Origin: Gemmatimonas sp.
Lineage (GTDB): Bacteria > Gemmatimonadota > Gemmatimonadetes > Gemmatimonadales > Gemmatimonadaceae
DNA length: 47,289 nucleotides
Assembly: GCF_021298855.1 (NCBI RefSeq)
Contig: NZ_JAJTHI010000038.1
Coordinates: forward strand, 1 to 47,289
Direction of reading: 5' to 3'
The notes below the pieces were generated by a model. The model was not told where the DNA came from. It saw only the letters and a list, made by a program, of their open reading frames with translations, and made no database searches. Shown piece by piece: positions 34,676 to 45,200 of the stretch; position 1 is the first letter of the stretch; the number at the start of each line of letters is the position of its first letter. Position numbers and translations under genes: made by a program.

Positions 34676-36865
34676 ATGCGTCGCTCCGTTCTCCTGACCG
34701 CCGTTGCGGCGGCCACCCCCTGGGCCCTGCTCGCGCCCGCGGCGGCCCAGGCCCAACCCCGCGCGCTCACCGCGGCCGACTACGCCCGGGCCGAGAAGTT
34801 CCTCGGCTTCAACACGCAGCCGCTCGTTTCCAACACCGGCGTGCAGCCCGCCTGGCTCCCTGACGGGCGCTTCACCTACCGCGTGCGCCAGAGCGATGGG
34901 ACCCAGCCGCTCCTGCTCGTGAACGCCAAGGGGGTGAAGACCAACTGCGCCACCGCCGGGGCCGCCTGCCCGCCGGAGACGCCGCGCGCCACTCCGCGCA
35001 ACCGCGGCAACGCCCCCGAAGTGCTCTCCCCCGATGGCAGCAAGGCGGCGTTCATTCGCGACTGGAACTTGTGGGTGCGGGATGTGGCCACCAATCAGGA
35101 AACAGCGCTGACCACCGACGGCGCACCCGACTACGGCTACGCCACCGACAACGCCGGCTGGGTGCACAGCAACCGCGCCATTCTGCTCTGGTCCCCCGAC
35201 TCGAAGAAGATTGCCACCTTCCAGCAGGACCAGCGCAAGACGGGGGAGATGTACCTGGTGCGCTACAAGGTGGGGCACCCCGAGCTGCTGCAGTGGAAGT
35301 ACCCGCTGCCGGGTGACAGCACCATCACCATGATCGAGCGCGTGGTCGTCGATCTCTCGGGCACCGCGCCCAAGGTCGTGCGCTTCAGGATGCCTCCCGA
35401 CCAGCATCGCAGCTCGGTGTGCGACCACATCGCCTGCGGCGGCAAGCTGGCCGATACGGAGTGGTTCCCCGACGGCAGCACGGTGGCGTTCCTCAGCAAT
35501 TCGCGTGACCACAAGATTGCCACGCTGCGCGTGGCCGACGCCACCACGGGCGAGGTGCGTGACGTGCTGCGCGAGGAAGTGGCCACGCAGTTCGAAAGCG
35601 GCGATGGCGACCAGAACTGGCGCGTGCTCCCCGCCAGCAACGAGGTGATCTGGTTCTCCGAGCGTGACGACTGGGGGCAGCTGTACCTCTACGACCTCAC
35701 CACGGGCACGCTCAAGAACAAGATCACCACCGGCGACGGCACGGTGCTCGACATTCAGCGCATCGACCCCAAGTCGCGCACCATCTGGTTCGTCGCGGCG
35801 GGCAAGGAGGCGGGGCGCGACCCGTACTTCCGCCATCTCTACCGCATCGGCATGGACGGCAAGGGGCTGACGCTGCTCACGCCGGAGGACGGCGACCACA
35901 ACGTGTCGCTCTCGCCCACCGGGACGCACTTCGTGGACAGCTGGTCGCGCCCCGACCTGCCGCCCACCGCGGTGCTGCGCGACGCGCGCACGGGCAAGCT
36001 CATTGCCACGCTCGAGAAGGGGGACATCAGCAAGCTCGTGGCCATGGGGTGGAAGCCGCCCACGCGCATCACCACCAAGGATCGCGACGGCAAGTGGGAC
36101 CTGCATGGCCTCATGTGGACGCCCACCACGCTCGACAGCACGAAGAAGTACCCGATCATCAACTACATCTATCCGGGGCCCCAGGGCGGCTCGGTGGGCT
36201 CGCGGCAGTTCACGCCCTCCACGCGCGACAATCAGGCGCTGGCGGAACTGGGCTTCATCGTGGTGGCCATCGACGGTACCGGCAACCCGACGCGCTCGAA
36301 GTCGTTCCACGACGCCTACTACGGCCGCATGGGCGACAACACGCTCCCCGATCAGATCGCGGCCATGCGCGAACTGGCGCGCCGTCATGCGTTCATCGAT
36401 CTCGACAAGGTGGGGATCTGGGGGCACAGCGGCGGTGGGTTTGCCACGGCCGGCGCCATGTTCCGCTACCCGGACTTCTTCAAGGTGGGCATTGCGGAGT
36501 CTGGCAATCACGACAACCGCAACTACGAAGACGACTGGGGTGAGCGCTACCACGGCCTGCTGGTGCGCAATGGGGCCAGTGACAACTACGAAGCCGAGGC
36601 CAACCAGACGCTGGCGAAGAATCTCAAGGGCAAGCTGCTGCTGGCGCACGGCACGCTCGACGACAATGTGCCGCCCGACAACACGTATCTGGTGGTGGAC
36701 GCGCTCATCAAGGCGGGCAAGGACTTCGACCTGCTCATGATTCCCAACGCGGCGCACGGCTTTGGTGCGGCCACGAACTACATGATGCGCCGCCGCTGGG
36801 ACTACTTCGTGCAGCATCTCCTGGGCGCGACGCCGCCCAGGGAGTACGTGATCGGGCCGAAGTAA
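34676..36865 (+). CDS. DPP-IV-like S9 peptidase, secreted
   Basis: 729 residues with a signal peptide (MRRSVLLTAVAAATPWALLA, cleaved after AQAQ). Residues ~50-480 make up the DPP-IV N-terminal propeller (SPDGSKAAFIRDWNLWVRD, LLWSPDSKKIATFQQDQR). The catalytic domain follows with NYIYPGPQGG, S585 in WGHSGGGFAT, D662/D663 in HGTLDDNVPP and H694 in NAAHGFG. The match to DPP-IV extends to the HGTxDDNV acid block. Probably releases dipeptides from peptide N termini in the periplasm or medium. Possible assignments are DPP-IV or a broader tripeptidyl enzyme. Divergent from the sigma-factor operon. Confidence 0.92.
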   Translation: MRRSVLLTAVAAATPWALLAPAAAQAQPRALTAADYARAEKFLGFNTQPLVSNTGVQPAWLPDGRFTYRVRQSDGTQPLLLVNAKGVKTNCATAGAACPPETPRATPRNRGNAPEVLSPDGSKAAFIRDWNLWVRDVATNQETALTTDGAPDYGYATDNAGWVHSNRAILLWSPDSKKIATFQQDQRKTGEMYLVRYKVGHPELLQWKYPLPGDSTITMIERVVVDLSGTAPKVVRFRMPPDQHRSSVCDHIACGGKLADTEWFPDGSTVAFLSNSRDHKIATLRVADATTGEVRDVLREEVATQFESGDGDQNWRVLPASNEVIWFSERDDWGQLYLYDLTTGTLKNKITTGDGTVLDIQRIDPKSRTIWFVAAGKEAGRDPYFRHLYRIGMDGKGLTLLTPEDGDHNVSLSPTGTHFVDSWSRPDLPPTAVLRDARTGKLIATLEKGDISKLVAMGWKPPTRITTKDRDGKWDLHGLMWTPTTLDSTKKYPIINYIYPGPQGGSVGSRQFTPSTRDNQALAELGFIVVAIDGTGNPTRSKSFHDAYYGRMGDNTLPDQIAAMRELARRHAFIDLDKVGIWGHSGGGFATAGAMFRYPDFFKVGIAESGNHDNRNYEDDWGERYHGLLVRNGASDNYEAEANQTLAKNLKGKLLLAHGTLDDNVPPDNTYLVVDALIKAGKDFDLLMIPNAAHGFGAATNYMMRRRWDYFVQHLLGATPPREYVIGPK

Positions 36866-36898
36866 CGGGGCCGGGGTCGGGCTCCCGGTCGTGGGTTC

Positions 36899-36934
36899 GG
36901 CGCCGGTCCCGCCCGCAACCGGGGGACCGGCGCC
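36899..36934 (+). terminator. 12-bp hairpin after the DPP-IV-like gene
   Basis: GGCGCCGGTCCC (36899-36910) pairs exactly with GGGACCGGCGCC (36923-36934), loop 12 nt. It lies 33 bp after the stop. No T-run follows, so it may be Rho-dependent or serve as a 3' end stabiliser. Confidence 0.45.
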
Positions 36935-37049
36935 ACGGTGGTTGGCAGAGCGCGGGCGTTCGCCGCCGCCTAGCTTGGCGGGGCAGGAATCCCCCGGTCA
37001 TGCCCATGTGGTGCCGCGGGTCGCCATCCAGACAATCGCCGAGGTCTGC

Positions 37050-40000
37050 ATGCAGGTCGCTGGTCTGCTGTCATTTGCGGTCATCATGGGGGCGGCCCCC
37101 CTTCTGGCCCAGCCGCGCTCCGACCCGGCGGTGCCGCTCCACTTTCGCATGATCGGCCCGCACCGGGGCGGTCGTGCCACGGCGGTGACCGGGATTGCCG
37201 AGCGCCCACACGAGTTCTACATGGGCACCACTGGCGGCGGGGTCTGGAAGACCGACGATGCCGGCACGCACTGGACCAACATCACCGACGGCTTCCTCGA
37301 TGTGGGGAATATCGGGGCCATCGATGTGGCGGACAGCGACCCCGACGTGATCTGGGTGGGAACCGGGTCCGCGTCCATTCGCGGCAACTCGTCGGTGGGC
37401 CGTGGGGTATGGCGCTCGACCGATGGCGGGCGCACGTGGCAGTTTCGCGGGCTGCGCGAATCGGGCGCCATCGGGGAGCTCATCGTGCATCCGGACAATC
37501 CGGATGTCGTGTGGGTGGCCGCCGTGGGCCATCCATTCGGCAAGAACCCGGACCGCGGCGTGTTTCGCACCACCGACGGCGGCGCCACCTGGCAGCGCGT
37601 GCTGACGCTCGACGATTCCACCGGGGTCGTGTCGCTGGCGCTCAACCCCGCCAATGCGCGCGAGCTGTACGCAGGCGCCTGGCGCGCCGAGCGCAAGCCG
37701 TGGACGATGATCTCGGGCGGGCCGGCTGGTGGCGTGTACAAGAGTACCGACGGCGGTACCAGCTGGACGAAGCTCGGTGGTGGCCTTCCTGCCGGGCTCG
37801 TGGGCAAGGTGGGGCTCGCCATCTCGGCGGCCAACCCGGATCGCGTGTTCGCCCTTGTCGAGCACGCCACGCAGGGGGGGCTCTACCGCAGCGACGATCG
37901 CGGCGCGTCGTGGCGTCTGGTCTCCGACGACGCGCGCGTGCGCGCCCGGCCGTTCTACTACACGCACGTGGTGGCCGACCCCACCAATGCCAACACCGTC
38001 TGGGTGCTCAGCACGCCCCTGCTGCGTAGCACCGACGGCGGGCGAACGTTCGAGCAGGTGCCCGTGCCGCACGGCGACACGCACGACCTGTGGATCAATC
38101 CGCGCACCCCGCGCATCTTCGCGCTGTCGGACGACGGCGGCACGGTGGTGACGCTCAACGGCGGGCGCACCTTCAGCACGATGTACAACCAGCCCACCGC
38201 CGAGCTGTACGACGTGGTGGTGGACCACCAGCATCCGTATCGCGTATACGGATCGCAGCAGGACAACTCGGCCATCAGCGTGCTGTCGCGGCGGCTGGGC
38301 AATTCGCTGCGCCCGCAGCAGGAGTGGGGCTATGCGGCGGGGTGCGAAACCGGGCCGGTAGCGCTGCACCCCGACCACCCCACCCTGATCTTCGGTGGCT
38401 GTTACGGTGGCAACCTCAATCGCTACGACGTGGCGCGCGACTCCCGGGTGAGTGTGGGCCTCGGGCTCGAGAGTCAGCAGGCGGCACCGGTCGCGCTGCG
38501 CGATCGCTGGCAGTGGGTATCACCCATCGTGGTGAGCCCGCACGATCCGCGCACCGTGTACCACGCGAGTCAGTATCTCTACGTGAGCCGCGACGCCGGC
38601 GATACATGGACCCGCATCTCCCCCGACCTCTCGCGCAACGACACCACCCTGCAACGTTGGTCCGGCGGCCCCATCACGCCGGACAATACCGGCGTGGAGA
38701 TGTTCGGCACGATCTTCAGCGTCGTGCCGTCCCCGCATGAGGCCAGCACCATCTGGGTGGGCACGGACGACGGTCGTGTGCACCTCACCCGGGACCACGG
38801 GGGCAACTGGCGTGACATCACGCCACCCGGCATGCCGCCGTACGCGACCGTCAATCGCGTGGAGGTGTCGCCACACGATCCCGGTCGCGCCTTCGTGGCC
38901 GTGCATCGCTACCGCGTGGACGACTTCACCCCGTACGTGTGGCGCACCGACGATTTCGGCCGGACGTGGACACGCCTCGGCACCGGGCCGGGCGGGCTCC
39001 CGTCTGATCACTTCGTGCGGGTCGTGCGCGAAGACCCCGAACGCCGGGGGCTGCTGTACGCCGGCACGGAATTCGGCCTGTTCGTGTCGTTCGACAACGG
39101 GGGGCGCTGGCGCCCGCTGCAAGGCAATCTGCCGCGCACGCCCGTCACCGACCTCCGGGTGCATCGGGGCGATCTCGTCGTGTCCACGCAGGGGCGGTCG
39201 TTCTGGGTCCTTGATGATCTCACGCCCGTGCGTGAACTCGCCACCGACACCACGGTGGGCGTGGCCCGGCTGTTCACCCCGCGGCCGGCGGAACGTGGCA
39301 CGATTGGCGTGCCGCTGCAGGAGGTGGACCTCGTGCTTCCCGATGACCGCCCGTTCGGGGCCATGCTGCACTACACGCTCTCGCAGGCGCAGCCGGGATT
39401 GGCGCTCGAGGTCCGCGACAGCACGGGGCAGGTGCTACGGACGTGGCGTGGCGACAGCACGCTGGCCACCGCCGGGGCCCATCGGGTGGTGTGGGATCTG
39501 CGTGGCCCGGGCCCCCGATCGGCGCGGGATCCGCAGGGGCAACGGGGGCGTGGGGTGAAGATGCCGCCGGGGCGTTACACCGTGCGGCTGGTCGCCGGCG
39601 GCGTCACTCAGGAGCGCCCGCTGCAGATCGTGCCCAACCCCACGGCGGGGCACACGCAGACCGATTACGCCGCGCAGTATGCGCTGGCCGTGCGCGTGCG
39701 TGACAGTCTGTCGGTGCTCACGCGCACGCTGGACGCGCTGCGCGACGTGCGTGCCGGCGCCGCGCCGCTTCGGGCGCACGCTGCGGCGGCCGTGGCGGCG
39801 GCGGCCGACAGCGTCGTGCGCGCGGCCGACGCGATCGATGCGGAAACGGGGCCGGCACGTCCCACCGGACCGGCGGGCCCGGCCGGGCTCGCGATGCAGT
39901 ACCAGACGCTGTACGGTGCGCTGGTCGGCGACGGTGGCTACGGCAGCGGGTCGGCCGAAGGGCGGCCCACCGCCGCCCGCGTGGCTCGCGAGACGGAACT

Positions 40001-40121
40001 GGCCGCGCAGTGGACGGCGGTGCGGGCCCGCGCAGAGCGGGTGCTTGGCCCGCTGCTCGATCGACTCAATACCGCCGCCGCGCAGGCCGGTATCCCGGCG
40101 GTCTCCAGGCCACGGCCATGA
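37050..40121 (+). CDS. VPS10/BNR beta-propeller protein, secreted (second copy)
   Basis: 1023 residues from an ATG with GAGG five bases upstream, chosen because the signal peptide (VAGLLSFAVIMGAAPLLAQ) begins there. The propeller has many Asp-box repeats: TDDAGTHW, STDGGRTW, TTDGGATW, STDGGTSW, SDDRGASW, SRDAGDTW, TRDHGGNW and TDDFGRTW. FRMIGPHRGGRATAVTGIAE parallels FRNIGPASMSGRITDIAVVE of the 17.6-kb protein, so the two are paralogues. QGRSFWVLDD ends the propeller. A beta-sandwich (LEVRDSTGQVLRTWRGD) and a helical C-terminal region follow. Role unknown, possibly binding of peptides or glycans. The stop overlaps a downstream ATG (ATGA). Confidence 0.86.
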   Translation: MQVAGLLSFAVIMGAAPLLAQPRSDPAVPLHFRMIGPHRGGRATAVTGIAERPHEFYMGTTGGGVWKTDDAGTHWTNITDGFLDVGNIGAIDVADSDPDVIWVGTGSASIRGNSSVGRGVWRSTDGGRTWQFRGLRESGAIGELIVHPDNPDVVWVAAVGHPFGKNPDRGVFRTTDGGATWQRVLTLDDSTGVVSLALNPANARELYAGAWRAERKPWTMISGGPAGGVYKSTDGGTSWTKLGGGLPAGLVGKVGLAISAANPDRVFALVEHATQGGLYRSDDRGASWRLVSDDARVRARPFYYTHVVADPTNANTVWVLSTPLLRSTDGGRTFEQVPVPHGDTHDLWINPRTPRIFALSDDGGTVVTLNGGRTFSTMYNQPTAELYDVVVDHQHPYRVYGSQQDNSAISVLSRRLGNSLRPQQEWGYAAGCETGPVALHPDHPTLIFGGCYGGNLNRYDVARDSRVSVGLGLESQQAAPVALRDRWQWVSPIVVSPHDPRTVYHASQYLYVSRDAGDTWTRISPDLSRNDTTLQRWSGGPITPDNTGVEMFGTIFSVVPSPHEASTIWVGTDDGRVHLTRDHGGNWRDITPPGMPPYATVNRVEVSPHDPGRAFVAVHRYRVDDFTPYVWRTDDFGRTWTRLGTGPGGLPSDHFVRVVREDPERRGLLYAGTEFGLFVSFDNGGRWRPLQGNLPRTPVTDLRVHRGDLVVSTQGRSFWVLDDLTPVRELATDTTVGVARLFTPRPAERGTIGVPLQEVDLVLPDDRPFGAMLHYTLSQAQPGLALEVRDSTGQVLRTWRGDSTLATAGAHRVVWDLRGPGPRSARDPQGQRGRGVKMPPGRYTVRLVAGGVTQERPLQIVPNPTAGHTQTDYAAQYALAVRVRDSLSVLTRTLDALRDVRAGAAPLRAHAAAAVAAAADSVVRAADAIDAETGPARPTGPAGPAGLAMQYQTLYGALVGDGGYGSGSAEGRPTAARVARETELAAQWTAVRARAERVLGPLLDRLNTAAAQAGIPAVSRPRP

Positions 40122-40159
40122 CGCGTCGGGTACGGACATTCATCCATGGGAGCCCCCGC

Positions 40160-40654
40160 ATGCCCCGAGTGACGGGTTGGACCACGTTTCGCATTTCGCG
40201 CGTCATTGGTGCCACGATCGCCGCGGCCCTGTGCGCGTCGGCGGCCTCGGCACAGTCGCCGAACACCGCCGCCCGCGACTCGGCCGACGCGCTCGCGACC
40301 TTTCGCGAGAACCTCGACGCCATCCACAAGCGCGACAAGGCGCGCTATCTCGCCACCTATGTGCACACCGAGCGGCTGGTGCGGCACTCGCCGAACGCAC
40401 TCGAGACCGGCTATGCCGGGTGGCCGGCCATCACCGACAACGCCTGGCCCGACACGCTCATCGTGCGGGAGATGCGCGTGGTGCCGCTCGCCCCCGGTGT
40501 CGTGTACGGGTATTACCGCTACGTGGGGGTGCCCACGCCCGGCGACACGCTCACCGGCGTGTCGACGCGCGTGTTCGTGCGCACCCCGGAAGGGATGCGC
40601 ATCACGGTGACCGCCTCCTGGAACGATGCGGTGCAGGCGCGCCGGCGGGAGTGA
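40160..40654 (+). CDS. Secreted SnoaL/DUF4440-like protein
   Basis: 164 residues from the ATG at 40160, which has GGGAG seven bases upstream. An in-frame ATG at 40118 overlaps the BNR stop and would add 14 residues. The signal peptide ends near CASAASAQ. The mature part resembles the NTF2/SnoaL fold: SADALATFRENLDAIHKRDKAR, YLATYVHTERLVRH, VVYGYYRYVGVPTPGDT, then STRVFVRTPEGMRITVTASW. Members include ketosteroid isomerases and many small proteins without a known reaction. Coexpression with the BNR protein is likely. Confidence 0.7.
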   Translation: MPRVTGWTTFRISRVIGATIAAALCASAASAQSPNTAARDSADALATFRENLDAIHKRDKARYLATYVHTERLVRHSPNALETGYAGWPAITDNAWPDTLIVREMRVVPLAPGVVYGYYRYVGVPTPGDTLTGVSTRVFVRTPEGMRITVTASWNDAVQARRRE

Positions 40655-40705
40655 CGCGGCCGGCACGCCGGAGGTCGCCACGCTGCCACGCGACGGCGCG
40701 GACCG

Positions 40706-41977
40706 TCAGCGCCCGCCGCGCACGCAGCGCACGGCATTGGCAATGCGAACCTCGTCCCCCTGCGGGCCGAAGCCGTTCGGGTACTGCGCCGGATCGCCGC
40801 GCTTGAAGTCGGCGCGCTGCGCACCCGCCCCGTGCACGTCGAGCAGTTGCCGCCGCCCGGAGCCCGGTGGCATCTCCATATACCCCAGCGCCCGCCCGAA
40901 CGCGACGTACACCGCCTTGCCGTACTTCGCGTCGGCCGGTCCGTCCGCAATCGTGGTGGAGGTCCAGAAGTAGGATTCCACCCTGCTCACCTGCAGTGGC
41001 GGCGCGATCGCCGCGCTGCCGGTCGCGGCCGGCGCGCGGGTGTAGTCAACGATCGTGTGCAATTCCTTGGCATTGGGCAGCCGCCAATCCGTGGCCCCGC
41101 CCAGTGTGAGCGCCACGCAGGCGGCGAGCGCCTCGCGCCAGGGACGGACCACACCGTCGTCGATCTGCTGCCACACGAGACCCGTGGCGGCGTCCATCAC
41201 CGTGCCGTTGCCCTGATCCGTGAAGCGGTTCGCGCCGTACGCCGGTCCACGCACGTACCGCACCCGCATCCGCTGCGGCACCGCACCGGCGGAGCCGGGT
41301 TCATCGCGCGGGTACCCCTTGATGCGCCCATCGGCGAAGTTCACCCCGAACACCGTGGCGTCGTTGTTCATCGTCGTGGCCACATAGGCGGTGGACGACC
41401 ACAGTTGCACGTCGAAGAACCGCTCACCCGGGGCGTAGGCGAATGCGAACCGGGACGTGTCCAGAAACGGGATGGAGGTCGTGGCGACCGTCGAGAAGTA
41501 GCCGCGTCCGAAATCGATGAGCGTGTAGAGCTCCTTGATGGTCGGCACGCGCCAATCGGCGTGGCCACCGGTGCGCAGCGCGGCGGCGCTGGTCTGCGCC
41601 TCGCTCCACGACATGGGACCCGCGACCGCGCTCGTCCAGGTGAGGCCCGTGTTCAGATCGGTCACGGTGCCGTCGCCGTTGAGGCGGAAGCTCGGCGTCG
41701 GGCCCGGTGTGCTGCCGTCCTGCCCGGAGAATGCCTGCCCACGCGCGGGGCAGGTGATCGGTGCGGAGTCGTCGAAGCACAGCGTCTGGCCGGTGCCGGG
41801 CACCTTGGCCGCGCCGGGCACCGGAGTCGGTGTGGGCGACGGCACCACGCTTTCGGTCGACCCGCCACCACAGGCTGCCACACTCACCACGAGCAGGGCG
41901 CACCGGGCAAAGCGCCAGCCGGCGCCACTGGCGCCGCCGTGCGGGATTTCGAGCGACGTGAAGGCCGGCATCGGCAT
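40706..41977 (-). CDS. DUF1566 (Lcl C-terminal) lipoprotein
   Basis: 423 residues from an ATG with GGAG seven bases upstream. Lipobox VSVAAC places the lipidated cysteine at residue 36, after an unusually long N-region. A Pro/Thr linker (VPSPTPTPVPG) precedes two DUF1566 units: DLNTGLTWTSAVAGPMSW ... WRVPTIKELYTLIDF and DAATGLVWQQIDDG ... WRLPNAKELHTIVDYTRA. The end is Arg/Gly rich (IANAVRCVRGGR). DUF1566 is related to the Legionella collagen-like adhesin C-terminal domain and to sulfatase-modifying folds. A surface binding role is plausible but unproved. Confidence 0.82.
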   Translation of the reverse strand: MPMPAFTSLEIPHGGASGAGWRFARCALLVVSVAACGGGSTESVVPSPTPTPVPGAAKVPGTGQTLCFDDSAPITCPARGQAFSGQDGSTPGPTPSFRLNGDGTVTDLNTGLTWTSAVAGPMSWSEAQTSAAALRTGGHADWRVPTIKELYTLIDFGRGYFSTVATTSIPFLDTSRFAFAYAPGERFFDVQLWSSTAYVATTMNNDATVFGVNFADGRIKGYPRDEPGSAGAVPQRMRVRYVRGPAYGANRFTDQGNGTVMDAATGLVWQQIDDGVVRPWREALAACVALTLGGATDWRLPNAKELHTIVDYTRAPAATGSAAIAPPLQVSRVESYFWTSTTIADGPADAKYGKAVYVAFGRALGYMEMPPGSGRRQLLDVHGAGAQRADFKRGDPAQYPNGFGPQGDEVRIANAVRCVRGGR

Positions 41978-42150
41978 GGAGGGACTCCGGGTTGCGTGAT
42001 CGAATCGCCGGGAACGCCCCCCTACGATGCGACCGCCCGTTCTTCCCCGCGTAAGGGAATGCCCGACCCGGGCACGGTGGTGGCACGAACCGCGTAGCAC
42101 GGACCACGCCCGGCTGTCGTTTCGCCGCCGTTGCCGGCACCCGGTCCGGC

Positions 42151-42191
42151 ACAAGAAAGGGGCGCAGGCGGAAACCGGTCCGCCTGCGCCC
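42151..42191 (-). terminator. Intrinsic terminator of the amidohydrolase gene
   Basis: A perfect 13-bp stem (42160-42172 with 42179-42191, loop AACCGG). Read on the minus strand it is followed by CTTTCTTGT, 32 bp after the amidohydrolase stop. The 245-bp gap 41978-42222 otherwise contains only the leader of the DUF1566 gene. Confidence 0.8.
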
Positions 42192-42222
42192 GTCGTATTC
42201 CTCCCAATGACCTGTCCGCGGG

Positions 42223-45200
42223 TCAGCGCATGCCCGCGCCCGCCACCGGCACCGTGTAGCTCCACGGCTGTTTCACCAGCGGCTTCCGGCGCGGGTGCAC
42301 TTCGTCCAGCGTATTCGCGTCGAAGAGCCGGCCGTTCACCATCACCATGCGCAGGGTGTTGGTGTTGCGGATGTTCACCAGCGGGTCCGCATCCAGCACC
42401 AGCAGATCGGCAAACTTGCCGGGTTCGAGCGACCCGATCTCGCCGCCCAGGCCAATCGCCTCGGCACCCACGATGGTGGCCGCGCGCAGGGCGTCGTGGG
42501 TGCTCATGCCGCCGGACTGCACCAGCCACAGCTCCCAGTGCATGCCCAACCCCTGCAGCTGACCGTGGCTGCCAACACCCACACGGCCACCACGCTCGAC
42601 GGTCTTCGCGAGATCCTCGGCGTGCTGCCACATGGCGTACTCCTCCTTCACCGCGAAGCCCGCCGGTCCGGGGGCGTTGCCCGCCCCACGACGCCGCACC
42701 TTGCTGTCGAAGTCCACCGGATGGGTGAAGCGACGCAGCTTCGTGTCGTTCAGCAGATCCTCGGTCTGATAGAACCATCCCTCACCGAACGGCCCACCGT
42801 ACTCCACCACCAGCGTGGGCGAGTTCGTCACCTGGGTGGCCTTGTACCACTCGAACACGTCGTCGAACTTGGGCGTGATGGGCAACGTGTGCTCGATACC
42901 CGGGTAGCCGTCGATGCCATGGGTGATGTTGAGCTTCTGATCGAGCCCGCCTTCGGTGGTGGGCATGATCCCCAGCTCCCGCGCCGCCATGATGATCCAC
43001 TGCCGCTGCTGGCGGTTGCCGCTCATGTACATCTTGAGCGTCTTGGTGTCGTAGTACCTGGCGTAGCGCGTGAGGATGTCCTTCGCGTGCGCGAGGTCCC
43101 GCACCGGCTCGGCGCTGAAGACGCCAGGGCCCGTGGTGTAGATGCGCGGCCCGATCATCTCCCCGTTCTCCACCCGATCGCTGTACGACAGGAAGTCGGT
43201 CGTGGCGGTCTGCGGATCACGCGTGGTGGTGGTGCCGTACGCGAGCGTGGCCAGGTACTGCCACGTCTGCGTGTTGTGGATGTTGGGCGTGAGCCACTGC
43301 GGGTGGTAGTGCGTGTCCACCATGCCGGGCATGATCACCTTGCCGGTGGCGTCGATGATCGTGGCCCCCTCGGGAATGGTCACGCTGCCGCGCGCCCCCA
43401 CCGCCACGATGCGCTGGTCCTTCACCACGAGGTCGGCGTTTTCGATGATCTCCTTCCCCTTCATCGTGATGGCCTTCGCCCAGCGAAACACCACCGTGCC
43501 CTTGGGCAGGTCACGCAGGCCGGCCACCTCGACGCGCAGCTCGCTCGCCTTGTAGCCGGGCGGCGTCTTCTTGGTGGTGTCGGCCTTGGCGATCGAATCG
43601 GCACGCGCGATGCTGTCCTTCACCGACTTTGTGGTGTCGGCCCGCAGCCGCGCCTTTCGCTTGTCCTCGGCTTTCAGCGAATCCTCCACCACCTTCGCGC
43701 GGTCGAGATCGTAGGTGAAGAGCGCGTTGCCCAGCCCCCAGTGCACCTTGCGCCCATCGGCCGCCCAGGTGGCGAACTCGCCGCCAATGGTGTTGAGCTT
43801 CTTCACCGGTACCGGCGCCGCCTCCGGCGACGCCACGCTCACCGTGGGGGGCGTGGCCCCCACGAGCGGCACGGTCACGGTGTAGAGATCCATCCCCACC
43901 GTGGCCAGCGCCTGGTCACCAGTGGGCGACATCACGATGAGCGAGGCCGGCGGCGCCGACGGCGTGGGCTCCATGTCGTGGCCGTCGTCGAGGTGCATGC
44001 CCTGACTGACCGGACGGGCCGATCGGCCGCCGAAGGTGAGCTTCGCCTCCTTGGCCACCAACGCGCCGTCCAGGTTCCCCGCGTTCGGCGGCATGGGCCC
44101 GGTCACGCGCAGGTGCGTCTTGATGTCGGTGCCGTCCCAGCGGAACGACTGCAGCCCGCCGCTGACGCTGTAGGCGAAGATGCGCGTGCTGTCGCGGGTG
44201 AAGTGCGGCGTGCTCATCCCGCCCGCCGGCATGATGAGATTCACCGCGCCCCCGGTGGCCGGCAGCCACACCAGCTCGGCGGCCGCGGGGCCGAAGAAGG
44301 CGCCGCCGGCTTCCTGCATTTCTCGTGCGGCCGCGCGCGAGGCCACGAGGCGCGCGCCGGTGGGCGCCCATGCCAGGTCGGTGTACAGCCCGGCCACGGT
44401 GCTGAGCGCGCGCGTCCGCCACACGCCCTTGGCGTCACGATCGGCGCGCATGATCTGGCCACCGCGCGCGTCTTCCCAGGTCACGTACGCCAGCGACTTG
44501 CCGTCGGGCGACCACACGGGGTTGAACTCGCCATGCGCCGCGCTCGACACGCGCGCGGGTTTCATGTCGGCGAACGCCATCACGTACAGGCGGTCGAGCG
44601 CCGTGAACGCCAGCGACTTGCCGTCGGGCGACGGCTGCAGATCGCGAATCTGCCGCGCCGTGAAAGTGGGCGTGGTGTCCACCTTGTACGCGAACTTCAC
44701 CTCGGGGGCCAGCTCCAGCTTCACTTCGGCGGTGAAGGGAATCTTCACCGGCGCCGTCTTGTCGATGGGCACCCGCCAGAACTCGCCGCCGTAACTCACC
44801 ACGATGGCCTTCGAATCGGGCGTGAAGGCATAGCCCGGATAGGCATCCATGGGCGCGCGCGACTCCATGTCGTCACGCTGCACGGGGAACGCCAGCCACT
44901 CTTCCTGCTGCGTCTCGAGGTTGCGGCGCATGAGTCCCGTCTTCGTTTCGAAACGCGTGGCATACACCAGCCACTTGCCGTCGGGGGAGAGCGCCGGGCG
45001 CGCCCCCGATCCGTAGCGCGTGCTCATCTGCGATACGCGTCCCGTCTCACGGTCCCACACGGCCAGCTGATACTGGGGACCAATGCTGTTGTACTGCCAG
45101 TCGCCCGTGCGGGTGGCAAACCACATGAACCGCGGGTTGTTGCCGAACGCGGCGCCCAGCTGCTTCTGATTTGGCGGCGCGGCGGGCTGCGTGCTGAGCG

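Noticed and set aside
33683-36817. 1044-residue minus-strand frame fused to the sigma factor
   Set aside because: Only the last 204 residues are sigma-like. The upstream part is antisense to the DUF2892 leader and the S9 gene, and the GTG at 34297 overlaps the DUF2892 stop.
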